This document shows, in pieces, positions 45,355-55,690 of a stretch of DNA of 64,000 bases. Positions within the stretch are counted from its first letter, which is position 1; every line of letters starts with the position of its first letter. Under the pieces are notes generated by a model, which saw only the letters and a program-made list of their open reading frames with translations, did no database searches and was not told the DNA's origin. This DNA is from Thysanoteuthis rhombus (lineage: Eukaryota > Mollusca > Cephalopoda > Oegopsida > Thysanoteuthidae). Location of the stretch: contig OY735209.1 of assembly GCA_963457665.1 (NCBI GenBank), positions 9,127,314 through 9,191,313 of the forward strand, read 5' to 3'. The position numbers and the translations under genes were made by a program.

Positions 45355-45690
45355 TTGTCACGATTAAAATGTTATAAGTTTCATACTGGTGCCAGAGGTC
45401 GGTATTCAAGTCAAGGTAAGAAACTAGGGTTCCGAAAGCTGATTTTCAGAAAAGCATGGCCTCGTGATTTGAAAAAAATGATGCAGCACACTGTTCGTAA
45501 CACTCCATATACTCTGATGAGTTTCCCTTCCTACCGAATAAGATGGACGACAGGTCATTCATATGCAATGGTGAGGATGGTCTCTGGGAACAAGTTTTAT
45601 GGTATGGCTATATCTGGGATTTATGCCCGGGAATCCCGGATGAACGAAGTAGAACCGAGCAGCAGCGGTTCTGTCAGCCTTCGTGGTTAA
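45355..45690 (+). CDS. unrecognised 111-codon open frame
   Basis: One of the longest non-repetitive frames in the window. The start shown is only the first usable codon (TTG or a downstream ATG), as there is no Kozak context to judge. The product would be basic (many Arg and Lys) in its first two thirds, with SSSGSVSLRG at the end. No transmembrane segment, signal peptide or known motif is evident. GTCAAG/GTAAGAAAC at 45411-45422 resembles a splice donor, so an exon or a chance frame are both possible. No relative was found elsewhere in the window, and I assign no function. Confidence 0.2.
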   Translation: MSRLKCYKFHTGARGRYSSQGKKLGFRKLIFRKAWPRDLKKMMQHTVRNTPYTLMSFPSYRIRWTTGHSYAMVRMVSGNKFYGMAISGIYARESRMNEVEPSSSGSVSLRG

Positions 45691-45875
45691 TTTGACAAAG
45701 CATAACTGATAATTATTAGTAGACACTGAGCATATACAAAATCTGGGAATTGAGAAGTAGGCGGACGCCGTGTCTGAGTGTTTCCTTCATTGCTCGCACC
45801 TCGTTATCGTTGGAAAGGGATAATAGTCGGGTGCATTTATGGTTTGACCCCAAAGGTTGCTGCATAAGGTTTCTC
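45691..45875. other. no recognisable feature
   Basis: Unassigned. Confidence 0.4.
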
Positions 45876-45879
45876 AGCT

Positions 45880-46090
45880 TCTTTCAGTATCAGGTGTGCT
45901 CAATAACATACTAAAAGTCTACCACAAAGGTAGACCGTCAAATCCTCAAAACGCTGATTACTTCTTCATTATTCAAATATTTCCCATGGTTTTTGCGGAA
46001 TCAAGTGTGCTTAATAATATATCAAAAGTCTACTACAGTCTTGCAACTGGAAGAGTATAATTTTCAAGATGGCGACTTAGATAGCCGCCA
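45880..46090 (-). repeat. repeat family W, two minus units
   Basis: The two units at about 45885-45950 and 45995-46090 both have a CAAGTGTGCTTAATAATAT-like block and AAAGTCTAC. The second goes on to TTTTCAAGATGGCGACTTAG. Their reverse complement matches the units at 47040-47460. Confidence 0.6.
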
Positions 46091-46241
46091 AATCCTTAAA
46101 ATGAACATTACATTCTAGAGAAGTAATTATGTTGTCCATGTCTTGGATATCCAGGAATCCAATCGGCATATTTGAGTTATAGCGAGATGATCAAAATAAC
46201 AAAATTGGTAACGTTTCTTTTTGGAATAACGCAATCCTTCT

Positions 46242-46665
46242 TTGATCCTGGAATGTTCTGACATCGATCGTAAAGATATTGGGGTCAACATTGTTTCCGG
46301 TGAAAATAAATATCATATGTATCATATTAGTCATCAACTAACATATCTTGAGCAAATGAATCCATTGCACCCTCTTCCAAAATACGCAAAGCATCAAATC
46401 CCATTTTATGAATGGCGTCCACGAGGAATCGCGACCGATATAAATGATGTGCCTGCCTTGCAAGGCCAACGTGTAAGTGAACTATAAAAGTACTGTGGTC
46501 GGACAGCCTGTACAATTGCGTAGGCGATCCTTGCAGCCTTTCGTTTTGTATACTCACCCACAAGAAGACCATTAAAAAAAACTGCAGAGTGTCAGAAACA
46601 AATGAAGGGGCAGAATCAAACTTGAGCAACTTAACATTTGGATTGTTATTTGTGAAGGACGGCAC
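46242..46665 (-). CDS. unrecognised ORF inside a family-W-bounded segment
   Basis: A 112-codon minus-strand frame (46327-46665) reads through HHLYRSRFLVDAIHKMGF in its middle. The pattern 'LYxSRFLVDxLHxxGF' recalls uncharacterised repeat-encoded proteins of invertebrates, but I cannot name a family. The first ATG near 46665 is only nominal. The frame closes at VDD, and related-looking residues continue past the stop toward 46242. Inverted copies of repeat family W lie on both sides (45880-46090 and 47040-47460), so it may be the coding remnant of a mobile element. Host origin cannot be excluded. No catalytic motif is visible. Confidence 0.3.
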
Positions 46666-47035
46666 ATTAGACTTGGTATCAACTCTAATGAATTGCAGTG
46701 CTCTTTCAATTATCGCCTACTTGGGTGTTAAAATAAGATCTCGGTATCTGAGATGTCTTTTCCCTCATTGTTGCAAAATAAACCTTATCTGCTCACAGCA
46801 CTTTCAATTTTCCTTTTAGGTACTGATTTTCAAATAGTCTGCAATCTGTATTTGTCAGAAATTCCTTCATTTTATCTTGTAAATGTGAAATTGTCGATTG
46901 TTCTTATAATCGTTCTCACTTCACTATAATTTAAATGTGCTTATTGGATTGCTAGATAAGTAAAATATGGAATTAGGCTCTAGAATTACCTGTCTAGAAA
47001 GAATAACGAATGAGCATTTAATGATTCCATATCTA
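46666..47035. other. no recognisable feature
   Basis: AT-rich, lying within the family-W-bounded segment. Confidence 0.4.
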
Positions 47036-47039
47036 ACAC

Positions 47040-47460
47040 CAGTTCGGAAATTATATACTTCAAGTGGCCAGATGGTGTTAGATCTTTGATGTTATCAAGC
47101 ACACCTGATACAACAAAACACCATTAGGAAAACTTGTCTAGGATTAATGATAAATGAATGAGTATTTTAAGGGTTCGGTGACCATCTTGTCAGTTGTCAG
47201 ACTTCGGTGGTCTTTTAGTATATTATCAAGCATATCCGATACCACGAAAAGCGTTGAGAAACCTTTTATTGCAGTTTTTTGGGGGTTTTTTTGAGGACTA
47301 AACTGGGTTTTTCTTCATGAATGTAACCGACTAATTTGGCGGCAAAATTGGACGCCATCTTGGAAATTACACCTTTCCAGTCGTCAGAACATGTTAGACT
47401 TTAGATATATCAAGTACACTCGATATGGCAAAAAAATAAAAATAAATAATAATAATGGAG
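47040..47460 (+). repeat. repeat family W, three plus units
   Basis: Units at about 47040-47130, 47165-47270 and 47320-47450 share CGCCATCTTGGAAATTAC (worn in the first two), CAGTTGTCAGACTTCGGTGG-like sequence, and TATATTATCAAGCACACCTG then ATAC. Confidence 0.6.
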
Positions 47461-47655
47461 TAGTAATCGGCATTCTAAGGATTCCTTGGACGTATTTTTT
47501 TGAATTTTGGAATCCAGCGTTACCAATTTAGAAGTGTTTTCGACTTAGGGAGAGACTTCCTAATTCGAAGAAATATCCAAAAACGAATCTGAACTGGCAA
47601 TGCTGAATTATTCATCCAAAGAATACTTAGTCACGTATTACCAATATTAACTTCA
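47461..47655. other. no recognisable feature
   Basis: Unassigned. Confidence 0.4.
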
Positions 47656-47659
47656 TTGA

Positions 47660-48025
47660 AGACCAGGTACATGCCTTCATGACTACGATGACAGTGGCAT
47701 TTTCAGCAGGGGCAGTTCACCCTGAAATACTGCATAAGTTGTACGAAAAAGGTTTCAGGGACATGAGGGAGATTTCACTGTATTGCACTGAACACCAGAT
47801 CTCAATCCAACTAAACACTTATGGGATGCATTGAAGTAAAAATGTTCGCTTAACTACGTAACTTGCATGACCTGCTGTTGAAATCCTGGCAACAGATCCA
47901 AGAAAAAACCTTTAGAGGTCTTGCAGAGGCCGTGCCTGATTGGCTAAGAGCTAAGAGCTTTTTGCCCGCACGTAGAAAACCTCCGCTCTATTTGGCCGAT
48001 TGTCATAATGTTTTGCCTCACCAGT
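47660..48025 (+). mobile_element. Tc1-like transposase, C-terminal fragment
   Basis: Translated in two frames. DLNPTKHLWDALK at about 47798-47837 matches the Tc1 'SPDLNPIEHLWDxL' block, with Thr-Lys in place of Ile-Glu, so the third catalytic acid is lost. LRNLHDLLLKSWQQI and TFRGLAEAVPDWLRA follow at about 47857-47970 (Tc1 'LRxALxxEWxxIPQxTxRxLVxSMPxRxxA'). Tc1 proteins end about 15 residues later, as here. The N-terminal two thirds are not recognisable upstream. Its sequence is clearly different from the 9.4 kb copy, so it is a second Tc1 lineage. Confidence 0.75.
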
Positions 48026-48312
48026 GTATACATGTGGTTTTACATTTCATTCAACTTCAAGATAGCATCTTCGCTCCGCTAGCCTCTCTTTCCTCTCTGC
48101 TTTTGATGAATCGTTTTGTATCGATTTCATTGTCCTTTCTTGTCGGTTTGTGAAGAGAAGTGGACACGTAAAGATTACACACAAACAGACATTGTATGCT
48201 GAATGATCTGGCGAGCGTTTTCATGGGAGAGATAGAAAAGGCGAAGTGCGATAGAGTACGAAGTTTGCTGAAACGTGTCTCCTAAATCGAGTGAAATACG
48301 AACAGGCCATGT
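48026..48312. other. no recognisable feature
   Basis: Unassigned. Confidence 0.4.
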
Positions 48313-48314
48313 GT

Positions 48315-48400
48315 CCCATTAGACACGTGGACTAGTGGATAAAAACCATATCTGGTAACCTGCCTGGTGGTCATGAGTTCAATCTCCGCGTCGGGTCGTG
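48315..48400 (+). mobile_element. tRNA-like SINE head
   Basis: GTGGACTAGTGGATAAAAAC (A-box region), then CCTGCCTGGTGGTCATGAGT and TTCAATCTCCGCGTCGGG (B box GAGTTCAATCTC). Spacing fits a tRNA with a variable arm. No acceptor stem, so a SINE or pseudogene. Confidence 0.5.
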
Positions 48401-48570
48401 GAAAAGATTACATAATTTGGCTCAGTGGACGAGGTAAACAAGAGAGATCGCAAGGACATATTCATAGAATCATCTGATACAAAATATCTCCTGGCATGGT
48501 TAGCAGAATGAAAGTAATCTACTCTAGTGGATCGTATGAAGAGTTGGGCTCGAAATTCACAGAATGTTAC
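48401..48570. other. no recognisable feature
   Basis: Unassigned. It may be the body of the preceding SINE. Confidence 0.35.
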
Positions 48571-48690
48571 CTAATACGACAGACAGCCGGATAGTGCAAC
48601 AGTCGAAACGTCGTGATTATAACAACCAAGATGAGGACACTCGTCGGAGTAAATCAATGTATAATAATTATTATGATTGTCATCATTTAA
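48571..48690 (+). repeat. dispersed repeat Z, third copy
   Basis: CCTAATACGACAGACAGCCG then CGAAACGTCGTGATTATAAC matches 22205-22285. The overlapping 129-codon frame at 48564-48953 starts inside this repeat and has no signature, so it is not called a gene. Confidence 0.6.
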
Positions 48691-49545
48691 AAAGTCGAGG
48701 TAGACAAGGACAAAACCTTCACTGCTACAGTTATGCTGAAGGTGCTAATTGCTATTACAATCCATTCTCAAGGCTCTTCAATGATAGGCACTACTTTCAA
48801 ATTATTGCTTCACACGTTTTGTTTTCGTTTTTTTTTTCAGTTCTCACGCATAATGTAGATATATCACAATTTTTCACTTTCTCTCAATATACCATGGTTT
48901 GTTGGAACTGCGATATCCACTACCAGACAACTTATCTAGTTTGCAATGTGTAGAAGATTATAGAGATGATGATCATCATCATCACTATCAACATCACCAA
49001 CATTATTATGTTGTTTCGCACCAGTTTCCCAGTGGTCATTGCTGAAGGCTGAGTGACAATAAGTCTCCTCAGGTCTTCAGCCAATATCTTTTCTCCCCCT
49101 CATCTGTCATGCCAGTGCTGTGGTTCACATCTCACCTTCCATTTTCCTTCCTCTGTTAGACCACTGCTAATATCAAGTGCTGCAGTCCTAATATTCCTAG
49201 CAGTTTCCTCAGTATCTGTTATTGTAAACTACCTATCTATAATTACCTAATTTTCACTTTACGCATTTGTGCGTATATGACAGATGACTTGTGATTATCA
49301 CTGAGAGATAGCAATTCTCCTGTATTTTTACAGGTTCAAGCATTGCTGTTATATGGAAAATCTCAGTCCCTCATCTAATCTCTGATTCCTCCAATCTCAC
49401 CCCATGTGTTTTGGGAACAGTTGGACACAGTCATAAACTTCATGTTCTACATTTCCTTCTTTTTGTTCCCAAGCAAGGTCTTAGTATGTTCTTTTGTTTT
49501 CCTTTCATCTTCATCATGTGGTCTGCTGACACAGTCACATCTATT
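48691..49545. other. no recognisable feature
   Basis: Short ATC-triplet patch near 48970-48985. Otherwise unassigned. Confidence 0.45.
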
Positions 49546-49549
49546 ATCT

Positions 49550-49705
49550 GGTACTTTTTAAGTGATCACCACCCAACAAAAGACGAGATAAATGACTATT
49601 TCATTGATCACCCTTTTTCCCCGTAATTTTAAATTGAAACTGGCATGATGCCAAAAGACGTTGGTCAAAAGAGGGTTTCTATTGACTGACCAAGAAGACC
49701 TATCT
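49550..49705 (+). mobile_element. interspersed repeat family X, copy 6 (partial)
   Basis: GTGATCACCACCCAACAAAA, TTTCATTGATCACCCTTTTT and AAAAGACGTTGGTCAAAAG then GGTTTCTATTGAC. The left half is missing. Confidence 0.75.
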
Positions 49706-50030
49706 ATCTCACGCAGGCGTGCGGAGACGTAATGTTTTGGGATGTTGTGTAATGAATAAATAAATATTTGAAAAAATATAAATTTTCTCAGTCGTGAACA
49801 GATTGTATCACCGTCTTTGATCCTAGTTGTCAGTCTTGTTTGAACAAGTGGCATATAGAGTTGGGAGAGTCAGTCTAGCGAGAAGTGCCGGCTAGATACC
49901 TGTGAATGGGATCAATTTATGTTTACTGGGGCATAAAGATAAGATACGTAAACAGGGAAAGTATATTGTTACGGCTCGAAAGGCCGGATGTATGCAATCA
50001 TGAATTCATTATGTCTATTCGACTCCAATC
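49706..50030. other. no recognisable feature
   Basis: Unassigned. Confidence 0.5.
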
Positions 50031-50032
50031 AC

Positions 50033-50067
<35 letters not shown>

Positions 50068-50130
50068 CATCCATCTATCTATCTATCTATCTATCTATCC
50101 ATCCATCTATCTATCTATCTATCTATCTAT
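50033..50130. repeat. (ATCT)n tetranucleotide microsatellite
   Basis: About 24 units, including two CATC variant blocks at a regular distance, which suggests a ~48 bp higher-order duplication. Confidence 0.97.
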
Positions 50131-50224
50131 ACATGCCCCAGACTCGAAACAAGCATGGCACATTTTACATTAAGATAGAACAGGACTGGTTAGTTACTCA
50201 ATAGAGATCGGCAGCAGGACGTGT

Positions 50225-50440
50225 TGAGGTTGTCAAGCTTTTTTTAAATTAGGAAATGGTGTGATCCATGAATAAGTTGCCTTCTATAGGGCATTGATCA
50301 CGAAAACAAATTTTCCAGCCCTCTAGCTCCATTGATGCGGCCTGTACGCACGACATATACATAGATAGCCAAACGGGCAAACTTAAACAATAAACCAACG
50401 ATGATGTTGACTAGTTTAGAAAACAAATATATTCAACCAA
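50225..50440 (-). mobile_element. interspersed repeat family X, copy 7 (partial)
   Basis: GGTGTGATCCATGAATAAGT, GGGCATTGATCACG, TTTTCCAGCCCTCTAGCTCC then ATTGATGCGGCC. Internal deletion relative to the 31.4 kb copy. Confidence 0.6.
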
Positions 50441-50509
50441 TGCATCCGCCCGACGGTCACCTATGGAGCTGGAACATGGAATATAACTGACAGATTGATC
50501 CCCGGGATC

Positions 50510-50762
50510 CGCGCACAGAAGAGATTCAACATCAACGGAAAGATCACAAGGTAGCACGGTATATCAGTGGGAAAACAGGAGATATAGAATCCATAAGAAA
50601 ACTCAAATGGCAATGGGTTAGTTATGTTGCGAGAATATCTGACAACCAGTGGACAACACGACTCACAACGTTGATCCCCAGGTTCAGCTGGTACTACCGT
50701 CGTGGTGCGTGTTTGGGAAGATCTATGTCCTACGACGGACACTAAACGGGCGCTGCTGCTTA
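50510..50762 (+). mobile_element. RTE-like LINE 3' fragment, copy 6 (sense)
   Basis: RKLKWQWVSYVARISDNQWT is encoded at about 50593-50655, a worn form of the block at 43180. It ends CCTACGACGGACACTAAACG then GGCGCTGCTGCTTATGATC. Confidence 0.8.
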
Positions 50763-50955
50763 TGATCTTGACAGATTCCGTTGACGGTCTCTAATCGGTA
50801 GTCTTTTTAAAGTTCAAGATGCTATTGCAATGTTTTCTTTCACCTTTATTCATTTTTTCTTCTCTCGTATTCATCAATTCCTTTCCCGTTGATTTTTCTT
50901 GCAGGTGTGACGAATTCGTTGTCTCCGTTCTTCCCTGGTCTAGAAGGTTAGCCGT
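50763..50955. other. no recognisable feature
   Basis: Unassigned. Confidence 0.5.
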
Positions 50956-50958
50956 CTA

Positions 50959-51022
50959 TTGAGCGTGAGACAATTGAGCGTGAGACAATTGAGCGTGAGA
51001 CAATTGAGCGTGAGGCGATTGA
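50959..51022. repeat. 15 bp minisatellite, four units
   Basis: ATTGAGCGTGAGACA repeated four times, the last with two changes. It keeps frame and gives a SVRQL repeat in a short open frame, but nothing supports translation. Confidence 0.9.
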
Positions 51023-51230
51023 ACAGGCAACGATTGACAGATCTATCTTATACCTCAATTGGGAGGCACTTGGGAAGAATTGGGGAGGACTTTCAGTCTA
51101 GGGAAGAAGGTCGAATTGAAATTTTGAGGGTGAAAAATTACTATGACAATTAAAAATGGTAGAGGAATTGAGGTAACCTAGGATCGCAAGGGGAGGAATG
51201 TCACTTAAGACTTTTAGAACCACTCTTCTG
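51023..51230. other. no recognisable feature
   Basis: Unassigned. Confidence 0.45.
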
Positions 51231-51560
51231 GAGCAGTGATATCGAAAGGCAGAGACCTTTTCTAGAAAGAAATATTCAAGTGCACCCCTTATTTTTGCAT
51301 TTAGTTTTTAGACTAATATATTGATTATAATAAAAGTCAGTTTTTGACCTTTAAAAGTCATATTTATTTCAAATAAATTACATCTAAAGCTTAGTATATG
51401 GCACAGTCGAGTGTTCAATAATTGTGTTCTTGGCAGCTGTGTGATGGACAATATTGTTCATCTGACACAAGATACGCAATGTCAAATTCTTCTGGAACAT
51501 TGCTACTGACCCACGAGCATTGACGAACCCCCGGGATTCGCCGACCCCTGTTTCAAAACC
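51231..51560. mobile_element. possible hAT-like MITE
   Basis: The right end, TTTCAAAACCACTG followed by GTCTAGGG, is convincing. The left end CAGTGATATCGAAAGG is preceded by TTCTGGAG, an approximate partner of GTCTAGGG as an 8 bp target duplication. Inverted-repeat identity is weak. Confidence 0.45.
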
Positions 51561-51675
51561 ACTGGTCTAGGGGAATGACCCAACCAGCATTGGACCAAAT
51601 TCTCGAATAGTATAAAGTTCTCTTGATGATGGTATAGTGTGTTAGTTTCACTATCGTACATAAGTAATGGTATAC
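51561..51675. other. no recognisable feature
   Basis: Unassigned. Confidence 0.4.
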
Positions 51676-51945
51676 AGGGCCGGGTTAAAGCAGCAGGAGG
51701 CCCTGGGCTTGGACAAAGCTTCTCAAAGTAGGGGTCGGAACAATTCCTGATGAGGGGGAGTCTCCTAAGGATTTGAAATTATTGTAAAAGAATGATTATA
51801 TAGCTAGTAGTATATTTTGTTGTCTCTATACAAAAGTGTATTCCTTTGGATGTTTATTGTAAAATAGCTCAATACTATTCACTGTGGTTTTGAAAAAAAA
51901 TTCTATTTTGTTACATTTTAGAAAATTTTTCCGTAAATTAATTTT
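51676..51945. other. possible MITE end, otherwise unassigned
   Basis: CAGGGCCGGGTTAAAGCAGC and AGGAGGCCCTGGGC at 51677-51710 form a short complementary pair of the type seen at ends of some DNA transposons. The far end is not identified. Confidence 0.3.
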
Positions 51946-52570
51946 TTCCATCACCTTTTCAACCTTAATCCCTTTCCCCTTTTATGGGTCTTAATCCCCA
52001 CTGCTTTTTTTCCTTTTAAGGTCTTACCTCCGGCTATTTTTTCCTTTAAGGACCTTCGCCCTGCCACCGCTTTCCCTCCTATAACCTTTGACCCCCTGCC
52101 TATTTTTTCATCTTGAAACCAAGTTAATCCACCCCTTTTTTTTCAATCTAAGCCCACCTCATTTATTTTATTTCTTTTTGGACCTTAGCCCCACCGCCCC
52201 TTTTAATTTTATATTTTGGGCCTTGGACACCCGCCTTCTTTTCTTCATTTTTTGCATCTTAGCCACTTGCCCGCCTTTTTTCGTTTAGTACCATACCCCC
52301 TGCCCCCTACTTATCCATTTAAGACCCAAGCCCCTTCGCCTATTTTTTCCTTCCTCTTCTAGTTTTGTTCCTTTTTTTGTGCCTTAGCCCCAGAGCATAT
52401 TTTTATCTTCTTAGACCTTGGCCTTTCCTTTGAAAGTTTTCCTTGGACCTTAACCCTACTCACCACCCTTTGCTGTCTTTTTGACTACTGCCCCTACCGC
52501 CCTTTTGGAGCTCAGCAACTTAGTGCACCCTGATCCTTTTTTTCTCTTTCGGACCCTAGCCATCCAAGAT
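51946..52570. repeat. degenerate ~45-55 bp pyrimidine-rich minisatellite
   Basis: A dozen or more worn units of a long T/C run followed by GGACCTTAGCCCCACCGCCC or variants (AACCTTAATCCC, GGTCTTACCTCC, GGGCCTTGGACACC). Strongly strand-asymmetric. It resembles the complement-type design of the array at 3795-4140. Confidence 0.75.
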
Positions 52571-52780
52571 CTTGGTACTCCCGCACAACATAACCAGATT
52601 TTTAATGAGTACACACATCTTTACATGAGATTTGTTCAATAATCTTTTTTCTTTTTCTTAATAATGACTGAAAGATTATTACGACGAGAAAGCAATGATA
52701 CTTCTGTAAGAAAGATATCTAATTAAAGAAAAATAACAACGCTGGGCAATTCTGCATTTATATCTCTCAGTGCTCGACAC
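52571..52780. other. no recognisable feature
   Basis: Unassigned. Confidence 0.5.
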
Positions 52781-52784
52781 CGAT

Positions 52785-54421
52785 AGCGTTTCCATTCTCA
52801 ATCGCGAGTCTGAGTACTTCTACACACTGTTCAGCACAAAGCGTGAAATACAGGAAACCGTTCTTGCCTGCACCCACCTACAACTGACCAAATAGGAACT
52901 GAACGCGATGCCCTCGTCACCAGAAACCGCGAAAGCAATCAAGCAGCTTAAGTGTGAGAAAACCGCAGGCATTAACGGTATGCTCCTGAGATCAAGGAAC
53001 ACGGTAGCCTCGCTCAGCATGAAAAGCTCTGTGCACTCCTTGTCAGCTACTGGGAACAGGGTAAATTACCACAAGACTTTCAATACGTAGTTTTCATAAC
53101 TAAAAAGCAAAAAAAAAAAAGACAAATAAGTTTGCACAAACTACCGGGGAACACCTACCTGAGAGTCAATTTACTTTCAGAGTAAACCGGGACACAAATG
53201 ATACAGTTTTCACTCTTGGATAGATACAGGGAAAATGTTCTCGACTGACTAAGTGGAGTACATCACTTTTGTCGCCATGACAAAGATATTTGACACGATA
53301 GGTAGTCCAGGCGTGGCCGTTTCAAATGCACACACTAAAGTTTCTCAAATGATTATCCAACTCCCTGGGGCAGTAGCTTGTGCAAGTCAGACGTGGCACT
53401 AACTCCACCACTCAAAAAAAAAAAAAAAAAAAAAAAAAACGACGTCAAACAAGGTTACATGCTTGCCCCTGACTCGTTTTTAATATTTTATATCATGATG
53501 CTAAGTAATGAATGGCAGGGAAAACGTGCACGTCTGCACACAGAGTTATGGCGACCTGTATTACCTGAAGCGACTCCATGCACGCACCATAACCACTATA
53601 CCACTGATTAGAGAGATCCTGTTCGCTGATGTTGCAGCTCTGCTCGCTCATTCAGAAGCAATCCTCTAGAAGTCAACGTTTAGCTTCACAGAGACCAGAG
53701 AACTCTTTGGCGTGGAAGTTATCATTAAAAAAAAATTCTACACCAAACCACACCATAGCAAAAACGCCACCATAAGCGTGTCCCAGCTAGCAAAACCCAA
53801 AAGAGACACGAAAAAAATCATCTACAAAGCTTGAGTATTACCCAACCTCTTATAAGGCGCTGAATCCTTGGTTTTTTCTTCTACGACTTCTTAAACGCCT
53901 CAACCAACGCTGTCTCTGCACCTCCCTAAAAGTGCGTTCACCATAAACAACGATATACTCAGGACAGCCAGAGCCCACAAACATTGAGGCAAAGCTGTAA
54001 AAGATCCAGCTACAATGGGTGAGACACATGGTAAGGATGGTTGGCCATCGGCTGCCAAATATCCAGCTCTTCGGGGAAGTAATCCATGGCCTGTGCAGCA
54101 GCGGGGCATTGTAAAAGAGATACAGGGTTGCCCTAAAAAAAAAACCTTTCTCCTTCAGGTTCAACCCCGAGAAGCATTCTATAGGAACGTGTGGCGACTC
54201 AGGGTCTCCCAAGCAACCAACCATGTTGAAACCATCCTGACAGCAAAAGCAGATGGAGGAAAGTAGCACTGCAAAGCAGCAGCCAGACTTTCTCCAGCGA
54301 CCACTGTGGAAAGTCCTGTCCCTTCACGCATCGATCGCACTAGCTACCTGACACTGCAATCGCGGAAAAACCCTCCCAAACCTTCTTCTGCGAAGCCAAG
54401 CCATGATAATAATAATAATAA
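52785..54421 (+). mobile_element. non-LTR retrotransposon (jockey/RTE-type), decayed
   Basis: Reverse transcriptase landmarks appear in order across changing frames. KAIKQLKCEKTAGINGM at 52930-52985 is the 'KAIxxLKxGKAxGxDGI' block, followed by GNRVNYHKTF where the family has 'GKLPxDxxxA'. Next come a YLTR-like remnant of the 'KAFDT' region near 53290, VKQGYMLAPDSFLIFY at 53445-53490 (family 'VKQGCVLAPTLFxIF'), then DLLFADxAxL-like remains near 53620, MVRMVGHRLPN-type residues near 54020, and RVSQATNHVE near 54205. A (AAT)4 run ends the copy at 54421. A 26-base A tract (53414-53439) sits between blocks and shifts nothing recognisable. Many stops and frame changes. Clade is uncertain. Confidence 0.7.
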
Positions 54422-54788
54422 CGTGTGTGTATAGTCTATTTTCTTTTAATTCTTTCCCTTCCTATCTTTCTCTGTTAACTTCCCTCCAACCCTTGTCATC
54501 CTTTCTCGCGAAGCATCCGGGGAAATTCGAGAGTTTATTTTCGAGTTTATTTTCCCCTTGTTGACCAACCTTGGTGAGTCAGTTCCAATAATAACTCCCC
54601 TTTTTTTTGCCTCAACTTTACAATTTGATCCGCCTCTATTGGTCAAGCTCTCTGATCGTTGTTGTCCATCGCACGTGGTGGATTAGGGCGACGCCTGTTG
54701 ACCGCTAAATAATAGAGCGCATCACCTCTAATTACCACCTGACAATTTGAATTCCTTTATCAGGAACTCAACGTGTAGCTTCCGTTTT
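54422..54788. other. no recognisable feature
   Basis: Unassigned, slightly CT-rich. Confidence 0.5.
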
Positions 54789-55215
54789 TGGACCTGAGAT
54801 TTTTATCACTCTTTCCATTACTCCTGCTTCCTTTCTTTCTTTCTCTCCTTTTGACTTTTCTTTTTTTCATTCTTCCTTTCGTTTTTTGTTTGTTTTTTTT
54901 CGGCCCTGGTATTTCTTTCCACTTTCCCCATTACTTCTCCTTCCTTCTTTCCTTCCTTTCTTTCCTTTTGGCTTTTCTTTCTTTCATCTTTTTTCATCCT
55001 GGAATTTCTTAGTCCCGTTCTCCATTTTTTCTGCTTCATTTATTCATTCATTCATTCCTTCTTTCTTTCTCTCCTTTTCACTTTTCTTTCTTTCGTTTTT
55101 CTTCTTTTTTTTTGGTTCTGGAATTTTTTTTCACGCTCTCCATTACTTGCGCTTTCTTCTTTCCTTTATTTCCTATTGACTTTCCTTTCTTGCATTCGTT
55201 TTTCTTTGTTTCTTT
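54789..55215. repeat. pyrimidine satellite, four ~95-116 bp units
   Basis: Units begin GGACCTGAGATTT (54790), GGCCCTGGTATTT (54902), TCCTGGAATTT (54998) and GGTTCTGGAATTT (55114). Each continues through CTTTCCATTACT-like and CCTTTTGACTTTTCTTTCTTT-like blocks. Phe/Leu-rich frames on it are products of composition. Confidence 0.75.
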
Positions 55216-55318
55216 CTTTCATTCTCTTTGATTTTCTCGTTCATTTTCTTCCTTTCTACCGTCTCTCTCCCCTCTTGATTTTTTGTTAAACTTTCGTACT
55301 AAGTCTAGAGTCGACTTA
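55216..55318. other. pyrimidine-rich continuation
   Basis: Continues the T/C bias without clear units. Confidence 0.5.
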
Positions 55319-55319
55319 G

Positions 55320-55472
55320 TTTTCCTGCCGTAATGAGAACAACAAGAGCAATTCTCACCGAAATGATGCGTGCAAATCGATATGTGAAATCCACATCCCC
55401 TACCGTAATTTGAACTTATAACCAACTGATTGCCAGGAGGCTGTCCCACTGACAGAGCTAAATAAACAAGTC
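55320..55472 (-). mobile_element. tRNA-derived SINE-3
   Basis: The minus strand reads TTTAGCTCTGTCAGTGGGAC (A box), CCTGGCAATCAGTTGGTTAT and AAGTTCAAATTACGGTAGGG (B box). GATGTGGATTTCACATATCG then follows as the body. The A-to-B distance is close to that of a real tRNA, but the acceptor stem is missing. Confidence 0.6.
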
Positions 55473-55580
55473 TCATGTATTAACGAAAATATATCTCAAA
55501 GATACGCTCGGGCTTATTTTATTCTTAGACATAAATATCTGCACCCTCTAATAAGTGAATCACCATAGTTCTCTTACCTG
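55473..55580. other. no recognisable feature
   Basis: Unassigned. Confidence 0.5.
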
Positions 55581-55582
55581 AA

Positions 55583-55690
55583 AGCATCTTTAAAAATATA
55601 TCTTTCATCCAAAATGATCTTGGAAATAGGACTTTTATCCAAAAATATCTCTAGAAAATAGATATTCGATCAAAAATAATCTTTCAAAAA
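55583..55690. repeat. degenerate ~35 bp tandem repeat
   Basis: Three or four units of 'AAAAATATCTTTCATCCAAA' with variants. AT-rich. Confidence 0.55.

Noticed and set aside
48564-48953. 129-codon frame with Tyr/Asn-rich product
   Set aside because: It begins inside dispersed repeat Z and has no motif or conserved partner.
50959-51153. Frame with SVRQL repeats resembling a repetitive protein
   Set aside because: Explained by a 15 bp minisatellite; nothing else supports a gene.
53850-54269. 139-codon minus-strand frame
   Set aside because: Antisense of the LINE at 52785-54421.
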